Of a stretch of DNA of 64,000 bases, positions 34,942-43,072 are shown piece after piece. Within the stretch, counting starts at the first letter, position 1, and each line of letters opens with the position of its first letter. The notes beneath the pieces were generated by a model. It was not told where the DNA came from. It searched no databases and was given only the letters and a program-made list of their open reading frames with translations. The position numbers were made by a program, and so were the translations under genes. This DNA is from Chloroflexota bacterium (lineage in GTDB: Bacteria > Chloroflexota > Dehalococcoidia > UBA2979), in the NCBI GenBank assembly GCA_026713865.1, contig JAPONQ010000078.1, positions 1 through 64,000 of the forward strand. The letters run 5' to 3'.

Positions 34942-36093
34942 GTGAGGAGAACCTCGGTGCACGCTGACTCGTCCCGAACGGCCGGCCGCGCGCTCCTGGC
35001 GCTCTGCGCGCTGCTCGTCGCGCTCGCCGCGCTCCACGCGGGGGGCGGCCGGGCGCGGGCGGATCACCCCGGGCCCGGGGCCTTCTGGGGCCTTCCGCCC
35101 CAGGGGGACGCCGTCGGCGTCGTGGTGACGACGGAGACCGCCTCACCCGGGGCGCTCGTCGCGGCGCTGCGCGCGGCAGGCTGCGATCCGATGAGCATCG
35201 CCGCCGTCGCCCGGGGCCAGCTGCGGGCCTACGTCCCCGGGGCGCCGGCCTTCGTGAACGCGCGCTTCCCGTCCGTGGTGGCCGGCGGAACGCAGGTGGC
35301 GCTGCGCTGCCGGGAGCAGCTCCCCGCGGCCGTCGACCCGGAGAACGCGGCCTACGTCGTGGAGGGCGAGGAGCTGAGGCTCGCCGGAGGGCGCCTCGAG
35401 GTCCCGTTCGAGCCCGGCTCGGCCTCCACGACCGTCACCGAGCTTGGCTCCCACCGCTCCTACGGTGACCTCGACGGGGACGGCGCGCTCGACGCGGCCG
35501 CGGCGCTCGTGCAGAACGCCGGCGGGAGCGGCACCTTCCACTACCTGGCGGTGAGCCCGGGTGGCCCCGGGGGCCCGGGGCCGACCGTCTTCCTCGGCGA
35601 CCGCGTGTGGGTCGAGCGCGTCGCGATCGCGCACGGCCGCGTCAGCGTCTCCTACCTGGACCGCGGCTTCTCCGATCCGATGGCGAGCGCGCCGACGATC
35701 CCGGTCTCGCGGCAGTTCGCGCTGGAGCAGGGAGCGCTGGTCGAGCTGGGAAGCGGCGCCTGCGAGGCGCCGGCGCTCGCCGACGCAGGCTCCTTCGTGA
35801 TCGTGACCGCGCCGGCCTCCGGCAGCGAGGTGCTGGGCCGCTTCACGGTGAGCGGCTGCTCGCGCACCTTCGAGTCCAACGTGAACTGGCGGCTGCTCGA
35901 CCGCGGGGGGGCCGAGCTCGCCGCGGGGCACGCGGCGGGCGGCGGCGTGGACGGCCCGGGCCGCTTCCTCTTCACCGTCGAGTACGACGTCGCCGAGCGG
36001 CAGATCGGGCGCCTGGAGGTCTTCGAGGTGGACGCCTCGGAGGGCGAGGGGCTCCCGCCGCCGCTGGAGACGATCACGCTGATCCTGCGCTAG
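34942..36093 (+). CDS. Secreted protein with C-terminal Gmad2-type immunoglobulin-like domain
   Basis: 383 residues. A signal peptide (hydrophobic ALLALCALLVALAAL, about 17-31, then Ala-Asp near 40) indicates export. The mature part has no recognised domain up to about residue 270; it includes a YGDLDGDGALD stretch reminiscent of an FG-GAP or calcium-binding loop. The last 110 residues match the Gmad2 Ig-like domain, often found in secreted and spore-related proteins (Pro-Ala-Ser-Gly-Ser-Glu-Val, then a Phe-Glu-Ser-Asn-Val strand). An extracytoplasmic role is likely; the function is unknown. GTG 34942 is used, GTG 34957 is possible. A weak GC hairpin follows. Confidence 0.75.
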   Translation: MRRTSVHADSSRTAGRALLALCALLVALAALHAGGGRARADHPGPGAFWGLPPQGDAVGVVVTTETASPGALVAALRAAGCDPMSIAAVARGQLRAYVPGAPAFVNARFPSVVAGGTQVALRCREQLPAAVDPENAAYVVEGEELRLAGGRLEVPFEPGSASTTVTELGSHRSYGDLDGDGALDAAAALVQNAGGSGTFHYLAVSPGGPGGPGPTVFLGDRVWVERVAIAHGRVSVSYLDRGFSDPMASAPTIPVSRQFALEQGALVELGSGACEAPALADAGSFVIVTAPASGSEVLGRFTVSGCSRTFESNVNWRLLDRGGAELAAGHAAGGGVDGPGRFLFTVEYDVAERQIGRLEVFEVDASEGEGLPPPLETITLILR

Positions 36094-36137
36094 CGTCTCC
36101 TCCCCCGGGCTCGCCGGGGAGCGGGAGGGGGAGAGCG

Positions 36138-36890
36138 GTGCCGGGCATCGACGCCGTGCTCTTCGACCTCGACGAGACGCTGCTCGATGACGACGCGTCG
36201 ATGCGGCGCGCGCTCGCAGAGACCTGCTCAGAGCTCGAGGGCGAGTACGGCCTCCCGGCCGAGCGCCTCGCGCGGGTCTACCTCGAGTTCGCCCCGCGGG
36301 CGTGGCGCGGGCTCGGGAGCGTGCCGACCGCGGGCGGTGCGCGCCCGGCGGACGGGCGGGCGATCCGCGCCTGGATGTGGGGGGAGGTACTGGGGCTCCT
36401 CGGCGTGGCCGCTCCCGCGGCCGCCGAGCGCGCCGCCGGGCTCTACGCCGCCGCGAGGCGCCGCAGCTACGCCGCCTTCGACGACGCCCTTCCCGTGCTG
36501 GAGCGCCTCTCCGCGGAGCACCGTCTCGGCGTCGTCACCAACGGCGCCTCCGACACGCAGCGCGACAAGCTCGGGGCGCTCGGGCTCGGCCGCTTCTTCG
36601 GGGCGGTCGTGATCTCCGGCGAGGCCGGGGTGGGGAAGCCCGAGCCCGCGATCTTCCGCCTCGCCCTGGAGGCGCTGGGGGTCGCGCCTGCGCGCGCCGC
36701 GCACGTCGGCGACTCGCTCGAGAGCGACGTCGCAGGCGCCTCCCGGGCGGGGATGCACGCCGTCTGGCTCAGCCGCGCGGGCGACGCCCCGCCCGCGGGC
36801 GGCCCGCGCCCCGGCGCCAGCATCCGCACGCTCGCCGAGCTCCCGGGCGTGCTCCGCCGCCTGGCCGCGGGAGCCTCACCGGCGCCGTGA
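36138..36890 (+). CDS. HAD-superfamily hydrolase (phosphatase)
   Basis: 250 residues with the four HAD motifs. Motif I is FDLDETLLD (nucleophile Asp10 and Asp12), motif II the Thr in VVTNGASD, motif III the Lys in GKPEPAIF, and motif IV is HVGDSLESDVAGA. The alpha-helical cap between motifs I and II is of the haloacid dehalogenase/phosphoglycolate phosphatase C1 type. It likely dephosphorylates a small metabolite in the cytoplasm. GTG 36138 is preceded by GGGGGAGAG. It begins 44 bp after the secreted Gmad2 protein. Confidence 0.9.
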   Translation: MPGIDAVLFDLDETLLDDDASMRRALAETCSELEGEYGLPAERLARVYLEFAPRAWRGLGSVPTAGGARPADGRAIRAWMWGEVLGLLGVAAPAAAERAAGLYAAARRRSYAAFDDALPVLERLSAEHRLGVVTNGASDTQRDKLGALGLGRFFGAVVISGEAGVGKPEPAIFRLALEALGVAPARAAHVGDSLESDVAGASRAGMHAVWLSRAGDAPPAGGPRPGASIRTLAELPGVLRRLAAGASPAP

Positions 36891-36944
36891 ATCCCGGCGC
36901 CGCGCGCGCGGGCCGGTCACGCGGGATGGGTCAGGCCTCTGTCC

Positions 36945-37157
36945 TCAGGCGGAGCGGCCCACGCCCTGCGGGCGACGGGGAGCGTTCCAGGCCGGGTTCG
37001 CCTGGCGCCTCACCAGCGAGCTGAAGTCCTGGTAGGAGACGGCGGGGATCGCGTAGTCCTGCCGGGAGCTGAGCTGGATGAAGGTCTGCAGCCCGAAGCT
37101 GCCGCGCGGGATGCCGGTGCCGTCGGTGAGCGGTGCGGACGGGCTCTGTGATGTCAT
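36945..37157 (-). CDS. Small hypothetical protein, 70 residues
   Basis: No family recognised. It is included because codon third positions are almost all G or C, as in the true genes here, and the composition is protein-like (Ser, Gln, Tyr, Phe spread evenly) with no arginine excess. GGAAGGGG lies seven bases before ATG 37157. An overlapping reading from 37164 in another frame is Arg/Pro-rich and starts directly on the ribosome site, so it is rejected. No membrane segment or cysteine is visible. It is divergent from the LLM gene at 37309 and convergent with the HAD gene. Confidence 0.5.
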   Translation of the reverse strand: MTSQSPSAPLTDGTGIPRGSFGLQTFIQLSSRQDYAIPAVSYQDFSSLVRRQANPAWNAPRRPQGVGRSA

Positions 37158-37308
37158 CGGGCATCCCCTTCCGCGGCGCGAGCGGCGCCGCCGCAGGCCG
37201 ATAGTAGCAGCAGCGGGCGCCGCATCGCTCGCCCGGCTCGCGCCCGCCGCCGCCCCGCGATCCGCGCGGCGGCGCTACCCTGCGTGCTCAGGCGCGGGGG
37301 AGGCGGCG

Positions 37309-38262
37309 ATGGGCGAGGGGCCGCGGCTCGGTGTCGGCATCGCGATACCGCAGGCGCTCGGGTCGGGGCGGCCGGACGCCGCGGAGACATCCCGCTACCT
37401 CGAGCGCGTGCGGGCGGTCGCGCGCCGCGCCGAGGAGCTCGGCTACGAGGGCGGCTGGGTCCACGAGCAGGTCGTCGGGGATCGCCGCCTCGTGGAGCCG
37501 GTCGTGCTCCTCGCCTACGTCTCGGCCCTCACCTCGGAGCTCGGCCTCGGCTGCTCGGTCTTCGTGCTCCCCTACCGCCAGCCGGTGACCTTCGCGAAGC
37601 AGCTGGCGGGCCTCGACCTGATGAGCGGCGGGCGCCTCACGGTCGGCCTCGGGATCGGCCACTCCGACGAGCGGGCGCCGGCCCTGGGCGCCGCGCGCGG
37701 GCGCCGCGCCGCGCGCTTCGAGGAGGCGATGGAGGTGATGGGGCGGCTCTGGGCCGGCGGCCCCGTCGACTTCGCGGGGGAGTTCCTCCGGCTCGAGGGC
37801 GTGGAGGTCGACGGCGGGCCGCTGCAGCGCCCCCGGCCCCGGCTGTGGCTCGGCGGGCACGCCGAGCCGGCGCTCCGGCGCGCCGTCCGCCACGCGGACG
37901 GCTGGATGGGGGCGGGCGCCTCGGGGCCGGAGGCCTTCGCCTCGCAGCTTCAGATGGTGAGGCGGCTGCTGGAGGAGGAGGGGCGCGATCCGGAGACCTT
38001 CGCACTCTCCAAGCGGGTCTACGTGATGGTCGACGAGGACGGCGCCCGCGCGCGGGGTCGCCTCGTCGGGACGGCGGCGGCGGCAAGCGGCGTCGCCGGG
38101 CGCCCGGAGGATGTGACCGAGCGCCTCGAGGAGCTGCTCGCGGCGGGCCTCGATCACCTGCTGATCGACCCCGTCGACGCTCACGCGGAGCATCTGGAGG
38201 CGCTCGCGCCCCTCGCCTCCCGCGGCTCCCCGGGCGCGGGCGGGGCCGGCGGCGCCGGGTAG
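37309..38262 (+). CDS. LLM class flavin-dependent oxidoreductase
   Basis: 317 residues of the luciferase-like family. It begins with a short GVGIAIPQ strand. It then has the Leu-Gly-Leu-Gly-Cys-Ser-Val-Phe-Val-Leu-Pro-Tyr segment, and MSGGRLTVGLGIG at about residue 105. GGHAEPALRRAVRHADGW is the usual second-half motif. F420 or FMN is the expected cofactor. ATG 37309 follows GGGGGAGG at five bases. The stop is six bases before the start of a PPOX-fold protein (38269), which may supply or share the reduced flavin or F420. Confidence 0.88.
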   Translation: MGEGPRLGVGIAIPQALGSGRPDAAETSRYLERVRAVARRAEELGYEGGWVHEQVVGDRRLVEPVVLLAYVSALTSELGLGCSVFVLPYRQPVTFAKQLAGLDLMSGGRLTVGLGIGHSDERAPALGAARGRRAARFEEAMEVMGRLWAGGPVDFAGEFLRLEGVEVDGGPLQRPRPRLWLGGHAEPALRRAVRHADGWMGAGASGPEAFASQLQMVRRLLEEEGRDPETFALSKRVYVMVDEDGARARGRLVGTAAAASGVAGRPEDVTERLEELLAAGLDHLLIDPVDAHAEHLEALAPLASRGSPGAGGAGGAG

Positions 38263-38268
38263 GGGAGG

Positions 38269-38793
38269 ATGGCGATGGGACGGAAGTACAACAGCGAGCG
38301 CGCGGTCTCCGCCGAGGAGGCGGAGAGCCACCGCGACGAGGTCCTCGCCTTCATGGCGGACTGGGACGATGTCGCGAAGTACCTGCTCACCTACCGGCGC
38401 GACGGGCGCCCGCGCATGCGGCCGGTCGGCGCCTACATGCACGGCTGGCACATCCAGACGGTGACGCAGGATGTGCACCTGAAGACCGGCCACGTCAGGC
38501 GCGACGGCCGCGTCGCCTACCTCTTCTCCGGGATGAGCGGACGCGACCGGGGAAACGACCCGGTGAGCGTCTTCGTGGAGGGCGTCGCCGAGCTGATAGA
38601 GGACCCGGAGCGGGTGCGCCGCTTCCTGCTCTGGCGGGCGGAGCGGCTCGGCCTCGATCCGAGCTACCCGCGCGGCGACTTCGTCCCGCTGCTGATCCGC
38701 ACGACGCCGCTCTACCTGCGGGCGGAGGGCTTCACCGGCCGCCGGCACCCCGTCGTCTACCGCAGCTTCCCGGGCGTCTCGGGGGCGGAGTAG
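38269..38793 (+). CDS. PPOX-fold flavin/F420-binding protein
   Basis: 174 residues, paralogue of the tandem proteins at 8859 and 9431. The same core elements are present: Tyr-Arg-Arg-Asp-Gly-Arg-Pro-Arg-Met-Arg-Pro-Val, Thr-Gln-Asp-Val-His-Leu-Lys-Thr-Gly-His-Val-Arg-Arg-Asp, and a last Tyr-Leu-Arg-Ala-Glu-Gly strand. It is only six bases after the LLM oxidoreductase, so an operon is certain. A redox partner role for that enzyme is possible. Confidence 0.83.
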   Translation: MAMGRKYNSERAVSAEEAESHRDEVLAFMADWDDVAKYLLTYRRDGRPRMRPVGAYMHGWHIQTVTQDVHLKTGHVRRDGRVAYLFSGMSGRDRGNDPVSVFVEGVAELIEDPERVRRFLLWRAERLGLDPSYPRGDFVPLLIRTTPLYLRAEGFTGRRHPVVYRSFPGVSGAE

Positions 38794-38884
38794 CACGACG
38801 GCCCCGGCGGCCCCGGGGGGGTCCAACGAGGGCCGCGCACGGCGTAGCATGTGCCGGCGGGAGCCAGGTGCGCGGGAGGATGTG

Positions 38885-39706
38885 ATGACCGGGACCACGA
38901 CGATGCTCAGGCGCGGCTTCGTGCTGAGCCCGCACGGGAACATCGAGTACTTCGAGCTCGGGAGCGGGGAGCCGCTCGTGATGCTCCACTCCACCCCGAG
39001 CTCCTGCATGGCCTTCCGCGACGTGGCGCCCTTGCTCGCGCGCGGGGCGCGCGTGATCTCGATGTCGACCATGGGCTTCGGCCAGTCCGACCGACCGCCC
39101 GAGCCCTACACGACGCTCCACGAGTTCGGGCAGGCGGTGGTGTGGCTGATGGACGGGCTCGGGCTCGAGCGGCCGAACCTCTACGGGCTGCTGACCGGCT
39201 CCGAGATCGCGGCCGAGGTCGCGGCGGGCTGGCCGGAGCGCGTCGACCGGCTCGTCCTCGATGAGGTCTTCAACTGGAACACGCCGTCGCGGCGCGCGGT
39301 GCACGAGCGGCTCCACCGCTACTTCCCCGAGCGCCCGGACGGGAGCCACCTGCTCGATCTCTGGCGCAAGGTCGGCGGCGATCGCCCCGGGACCGACCTC
39401 AAGGTCACCACGCAGCGCTTCATGAACAACCTGATCGTGAACTCCAACGAGGGGGCCGAGGTCTACGGCGACACCGGCTGGGAGGGGGCGGCGACCTACG
39501 CGATGTGCCGCTACGAGATGTGGGATGCGACGCCCAGGATCCAGGCGCCGACGCTCGTCATGCACACCGTCGACAGCGAGCGCGGCCGCGCCCACCCCAA
39601 GTTCCTCCGGACGATCGCGCGCTCGCGCGGCGTGCGCCTCCCGAGCCGCGAGCCCGAGCTCTGGTCGGCGGAGATCCTCGCCTTCCTCCGGGAGCCCGGC
39701 GTCTAG
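38885..39706 (+). CDS. Alpha/beta-hydrolase-fold protein lacking the nucleophile serine
   Basis: 273 residues. The fold is clear: the LVMLHSTPSS oxyanion-hole strand (31-40), a Met-Gly-Phe-Gly-Gln-Ser-Asp turn, and a core domain ending with a glutamate-rich helix. The nucleophile elbow, normally G-x-S-x-G, reads GLLTGS (101-106), so the serine position is Leu103. A cap region has FNWNTPSRRAV and RPDGSHLLDLW, shared with the paralogue at 53056. Catalysis by the usual triad is not possible. Hydroxynitrile-lyase-like, cofactor-free oxygenase or binding roles are options. ATG 38885 follows GGGAGGA. Confidence 0.82.
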   Translation: MTGTTTMLRRGFVLSPHGNIEYFELGSGEPLVMLHSTPSSCMAFRDVAPLLARGARVISMSTMGFGQSDRPPEPYTTLHEFGQAVVWLMDGLGLERPNLYGLLTGSEIAAEVAAGWPERVDRLVLDEVFNWNTPSRRAVHERLHRYFPERPDGSHLLDLWRKVGGDRPGTDLKVTTQRFMNNLIVNSNEGAEVYGDTGWEGAATYAMCRYEMWDATPRIQAPTLVMHTVDSERGRAHPKFLRTIARSRGVRLPSREPELWSAEILAFLREPGV

Positions 39707-39754
39707 GAAGCCTGCCCCGGCCGCGGTGCGCGCCGGCCCGCGGAAGGCGGGGGA

Positions 39755-40999
39755 TCAGCCGAAGGCGCCGAGCCTCGCGCGCTCGGTGATCTCCGCCTCG
39801 CCCAGGCCGAGCACCTCCGAGAGCACGAGGGCGGTGTGCTGGCCGAGGTGGGGCGCGGAGCGCTCCGGGCCGTGGCGCGCGCCCTCGATGCGGAAGCCGA
39901 GCCTCGCGAGCGGCGGCGAGCGCACCCCCGCGTGCGGGGGCCGGACGTAGTGATCGCGGCTGGTGAGCTGCGCGTCGTCGAGCAGGTCGCGCCCGTCCCG
40001 CACCGGCGCCGAGGGGACGCCGGCGCCGCGCAGCGCCGCCAGCACCTCCTCCGCGCCTCGCGCTGCGGCCCACGCCGCGAGCAGGGCGTCGAGCTCGTCC
40101 TCGTGCGCCTTGCGGCCGGGAGCGCCCGCGAAGCGCGGGTCGGAGAGCGCCGGCTGGTCCGCCGCGCCGCAGAGCGCGCGCCACTCGGCGTCGTCGTGGA
40201 CGGCGAGCGCGATCCAGCGCTCCCGCCCGTCGGCGCCGTCGCGGCAGCGGTAGGCGCCGTGCGGCGCCGCCTGGGGCGAGCGGTTCCCCTCCACGCCGCG
40301 CACGACCCCGGTCAGCTGGTGCTCGAGCAGCTCCGGCCCGAGCAGCCCCGCGACCGACTCGAGCTGGGGGATCTCGACCAGCTGCCCGCGCCCGGTCAGG
40401 CGCCGGCGCCTCAGGGCGGCGAGGATGGCGATCGTCGCGTTCAGGGGGTTGGTCGCGTGATCGGGCATGATGCCGCGCGGGCCCACCGGCGAGGGATCGC
40501 CGCCGAGCGGGCCGCTGCGGCTCATCAGCCCCCCGAGCGCGGTGAGGTGGTTGCCGCCGCCGGCGAGCCCGGAGCGCGGCCCCTCGCTCCCGACGAGCGG
40601 CATGCGCACCATGATGATGTCGGGACGCAGCTCCCGCACGCCCTCGTAGCCGAGCCCCCAGCGCTCCACCGTCCCCGGCGTGAAGTTCTCCAGGAAGACG
40701 TCGCTCTCGGCTATGAGCCGCCGCAGCAGATCGAGGCCGGGCCCGGTCGCGAGATCGAGCGCGACGCTCCGGACGCCGGCGTTGTAGCTGTTGAACCAGC
40801 CGCTCATCTCGACGGTGCGCGCTTGGGGCGGGACCTCGGCGGGGAAGGGGGCGACGCCGCGCGCCGGGTCGACGCGTGTGGGCGTCTCGATCTTGATCAC
40901 CTCGGCGCCCTGGTCGGCGAGCCAGCGCCCGACTAGGGGCCCCGCGATGAACCAGGTGAGCTCGGTCACGCGCAGGCCGGAGAGCGGGTGGCCCGGCAC
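39755..40999 (-). CDS. Type III CoA-transferase, Asp-containing partner
   Basis: 414 residues from GTG 40999. It has QGAEVIKIETP (30-40), the catalytic Asp180 in MPDHATN and an LGQHTALVLSEVLGL C-terminus. The start overlaps the stop of the upstream CoA-transferase in its restored frame (TAGTG). As the sequence stands, one extra base in the upstream gene makes both read as one long frame, but the linker would be an Arg/Pro-rich frameshift product, so two genes are more likely. Its upstream partner has Gly at the Asp position, again suggesting a heteromeric enzyme. Confidence 0.87.
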   Translation of the reverse strand: MPGHPLSGLRVTELTWFIAGPLVGRWLADQGAEVIKIETPTRVDPARGVAPFPAEVPPQARTVEMSGWFNSYNAGVRSVALDLATGPGLDLLRRLIAESDVFLENFTPGTVERWGLGYEGVRELRPDIIMVRMPLVGSEGPRSGLAGGGNHLTALGGLMSRSGPLGGDPSPVGPRGIMPDHATNPLNATIAILAALRRRRLTGRGQLVEIPQLESVAGLLGPELLEHQLTGVVRGVEGNRSPQAAPHGAYRCRDGADGRERWIALAVHDDAEWRALCGAADQPALSDPRFAGAPGRKAHEDELDALLAAWAAARGAEEVLAALRGAGVPSAPVRDGRDLLDDAQLTSRDHYVRPPHAGVRSPPLARLGFRIEGARHGPERSAPHLGQHTALVLSEVLGLGEAEITERARLGAFG

Positions 41000-42241
41000 T
41001 AGATCACCCCCCGGGCCGAGAGCTCGCCGAGGCGCTCGCGGGAGAGGCCGAGCTCGCCCCCGGTAGATCTCGTCGTTGTGCTCCCCGATGAGCGGCGCCG
41101 GGCGGGCGGTCCCGGCCGGCGTCTCGGAGAAACGGTAGGGCGGCCCCGGGACCTCGAGCTCGAGGCCGCGCCCGGGATCGGCGAGCGGACGGAACCAGCC
41201 GCGGGCCCGGAGCTGGGGATCGCGGGCGAGGTCGGCGGCCGACTGCAGCGGGTAGAGCATGAGGCCGCGCGGGATGCTCCCGTCGCAGAGCTCGTCCATG
41301 GTGTGCCGCGCGAAGAAGGCGCGCACCGCCCGGTCGGCCTCCTCGCGGTGCGCCAGGCGGTGCCCGGGGTCGTGCCAGCGCTCATCGCCCACCCACTCGG
41401 TGGCGATGCCGTCCTGCGCCATCCACTCGATGAACTCCGGCCAGTGCCGCGCCGGGACCGCGCCCCAGCCGGCCACGACGTGGCCGTCCAGGCAGGGGTA
41501 GATGCCGTCGGCGGGGGGGCTCGACTCCCCGCGCGGCGGGCGCCGCCCCTGGTCGGAGCCGTCGTACTCCACGCCGACCGCCATCTGCGCGCAGGCGGAG
41601 GCGACGCACTCGGCGATCGAGACGTCGACCAGCTGCGCGCCCTCGCCCGCGTCCGGGGCGAGCAGCGCGCTGAGCACGCCGACCGCCGCCTGCTGGCCGG
41701 CGACGGCGAGGGCGAGCTCGCCGCCCCAGCGGAACGGGGGATCGCCGGCCCACCCCATCGCCAGCAGGAAGCCGCCGGCGGCGGCGAGCGTGAGGTCGGT
41801 GCCGGGGAGCCCGGCGTCGGGGCCGTCGAGGCCGTAGGGGGTGATCGAGGCACGGAGCGGGCCGCCCGCACCGGGCGCCGGGCGCCCCAGCCCGCACGCC
41901 TCGAGTTGCCCGCGGCCCGAGGCGTCTATGACGACGTCGGCGCCGGCCAGCAGCGCCGCCAGCAGCTCGTTCCCCTCGGGCGTCCCGGCGCGCGCGGTGA
42001 CGCCGCGCTTGCCGGCGTGCTCGTGGAGGAAGGGGATGCTCCGCTCGCGCTCTGAGCCCGCCGGGAGCAGCGGAGGGCGGTCGCGGGCGGGATCGCCCCC
42101 CGGCGGCTCGACCAGGATCACGTCGGCGCCGAGCCCGGCGAGGATGCGGCCGCAGTGCGCCCCGGCGGCGGCGAAGCGGCTCCCGCCGAACTCGACGACG
42201 CGCAGGCCGTCGAGGGCGCCCGGCGCCCCGGCGGCGCTCAC
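40999..42241 (-). CDS. Type III CoA-transferase homologue, Asp replaced by Gly; single-base frameshift near the C-terminus
   Basis: GTG 42241 overlaps the stop of the hotdog gene (GTGA). The protein has LGADVILVEPPGGD (38-51), a SITPYGLDGPDAGLPGTD strand and, where Asp is expected, Gly182 in AVAGQQAAVG. It reads normally to the Glu-His-Asn-Asp-Glu-Ile-Tyr motif, then leaves frame at a run of five C (41057-41061, plus strand). Removing one base restores a normal family C-terminus (Gly-Glu-Leu-Gly-Leu-Ser-Arg-Glu-Arg-Leu) and a TAG stop at 40999-41001. Either a sequencing/assembly indel or a real mutation that fuses it to the next gene. The likely role is the non-catalytic half of a heterodimer. 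Confidence 0.8.
41057..41061. other. Probable frameshift site (C5 run) joining two CoA-transferase genes
   Basis: With the five-base C run as given, reading from 42241 continues without a stop to 39755, giving one 828-residue double CoA-transferase with an Arg/Pro-rich linker of about 20 residues. With four C the first gene ends normally at 40999-41001 and the second starts on the overlapping GTG. The second case matches the family's C-terminus and the overlap style of the operon. Confidence 0.75.
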
Positions 42242-43068
42242 CGGCCGCCGCCGGCGGGCTCGATGAACCACTTCACCCGCTGCCGCCCGCGCGCCAGGGC
42301 GCGGCCGTCCGGGCTCTCCGTCGAGAACTCGATGGTGCGGAACCAGCAGCGGCCGGAGACGCCCTTGTCGGCCCAGCGCGTGCGCACCCGCACCGGCTCC
42401 TCGAGCGCGACCGGGCGCTCCACGACCACCTGGTAGTCCGATCCCATCGCCTGCGGGATCACGCCGGGACCCGGCGGGATCTCGACCTGGATGTCGTGCG
42501 CGTGCAGGAGCAGCGCGATCGGCGGCGCGATCGGCCCGCCCCAGCGCGTGGGGCCGCGGAACCAGGGCGTCCCGTCGCCGGCGGCGTCGCAGAGCACGGC
42601 GACGTCGGCCGCCGTCACCGTGCGCGCGGCCTCGGCGACGAACGCGCCCAGGCGCACCCCGGGCAGCACCCCCTCCGGGCCGCGCGTCCCGTCGAGGCCC
42701 GCATCCCAGGGGTCGCGGGCGCCGAGCCCGGCGCGGCCGCTCACGGCGAGGCGGCCGGCCCGCGTCTCGATCGCGATCTCGAGGTCGCCGCCCGCCCCCG
42801 GGGCCGCCCGCTCGCGCACCTCCTCGTCCTCGTAGACCGGGGAGACGATCTTGAGGTCGACCCATCCCCCCTCGAACCAGCTCTCGCCGTAGGCCGCGAC
42901 GACGGCGGGGATCGCCGCCTGCGCCACGGTCTCCCCGAGGACGGGCCCGGCGCGGAAGCCGAGGCCGCGGGCGACGCCGTCGCTGTGTATCCCCGGCGAG
43001 TCGGCGGCGAGGTTGGGCAGGATGCGCCAGCGTCCCTCGTGCGGCCCCCGGTCGGGAGGTGTGGTCAC
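42238..43068 (-). CDS. Double-hotdog MaoC/thioesterase-like protein
   Basis: 276 residues that appear to hold two hotdog units. The first unit has a long Gly-Phe-Arg-Ala-Gly-Pro-Val-Leu-Gly-Glu-Thr-Val helix start (about 35-47). The second contains Gly-Pro-Thr-Arg-Trp-Gly-Gly-Pro-Ile-Ala-Pro-Pro-Ile, the position of the substrate loop in MaoC-type hydratases. Hydration of a 2-enoyl-CoA or a related step is likely given its place between an acyl-CoA dehydrogenase (gap of four bases) and CoA-transferases (overlap of four). A classical Asp-x4-His hydratase motif is not obvious, so thioesterase or binding functions remain possible. GTG start. Confidence 0.7.
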   Translation of the reverse strand: MTTPPDRGPHEGRWRILPNLAADSPGIHSDGVARGLGFRAGPVLGETVAQAAIPAVVAAYGESWFEGGWVDLKIVSPVYEDEEVRERAAPGAGGDLEIAIETRAGRLAVSGRAGLGARDPWDAGLDGTRGPEGVLPGVRLGAFVAEAARTVTAADVAVLCDAAGDGTPWFRGPTRWGGPIAPPIALLLHAHDIQVEIPPGPGVIPQAMGSDYQVVVERPVALEEPVRVRTRWADKGVSGRCWFRTIEFSTESPDGRALARGRQRVKWFIEPAGGGR

Positions 43069-43072
43069 CGGG

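Noticed and set aside
36931-37164. Overlapping 77-residue reading in another frame
   Set aside because: Arg/Pro-rich and its ATG abuts the ribosome site; the 70-residue frame is better.
42242-42865. Upstream extension of the fused CoA-transferase frame
   Set aside because: It overlaps the hotdog gene in another frame and gives an Arg/Gly-rich product; the GTG at 42241 is the real start.
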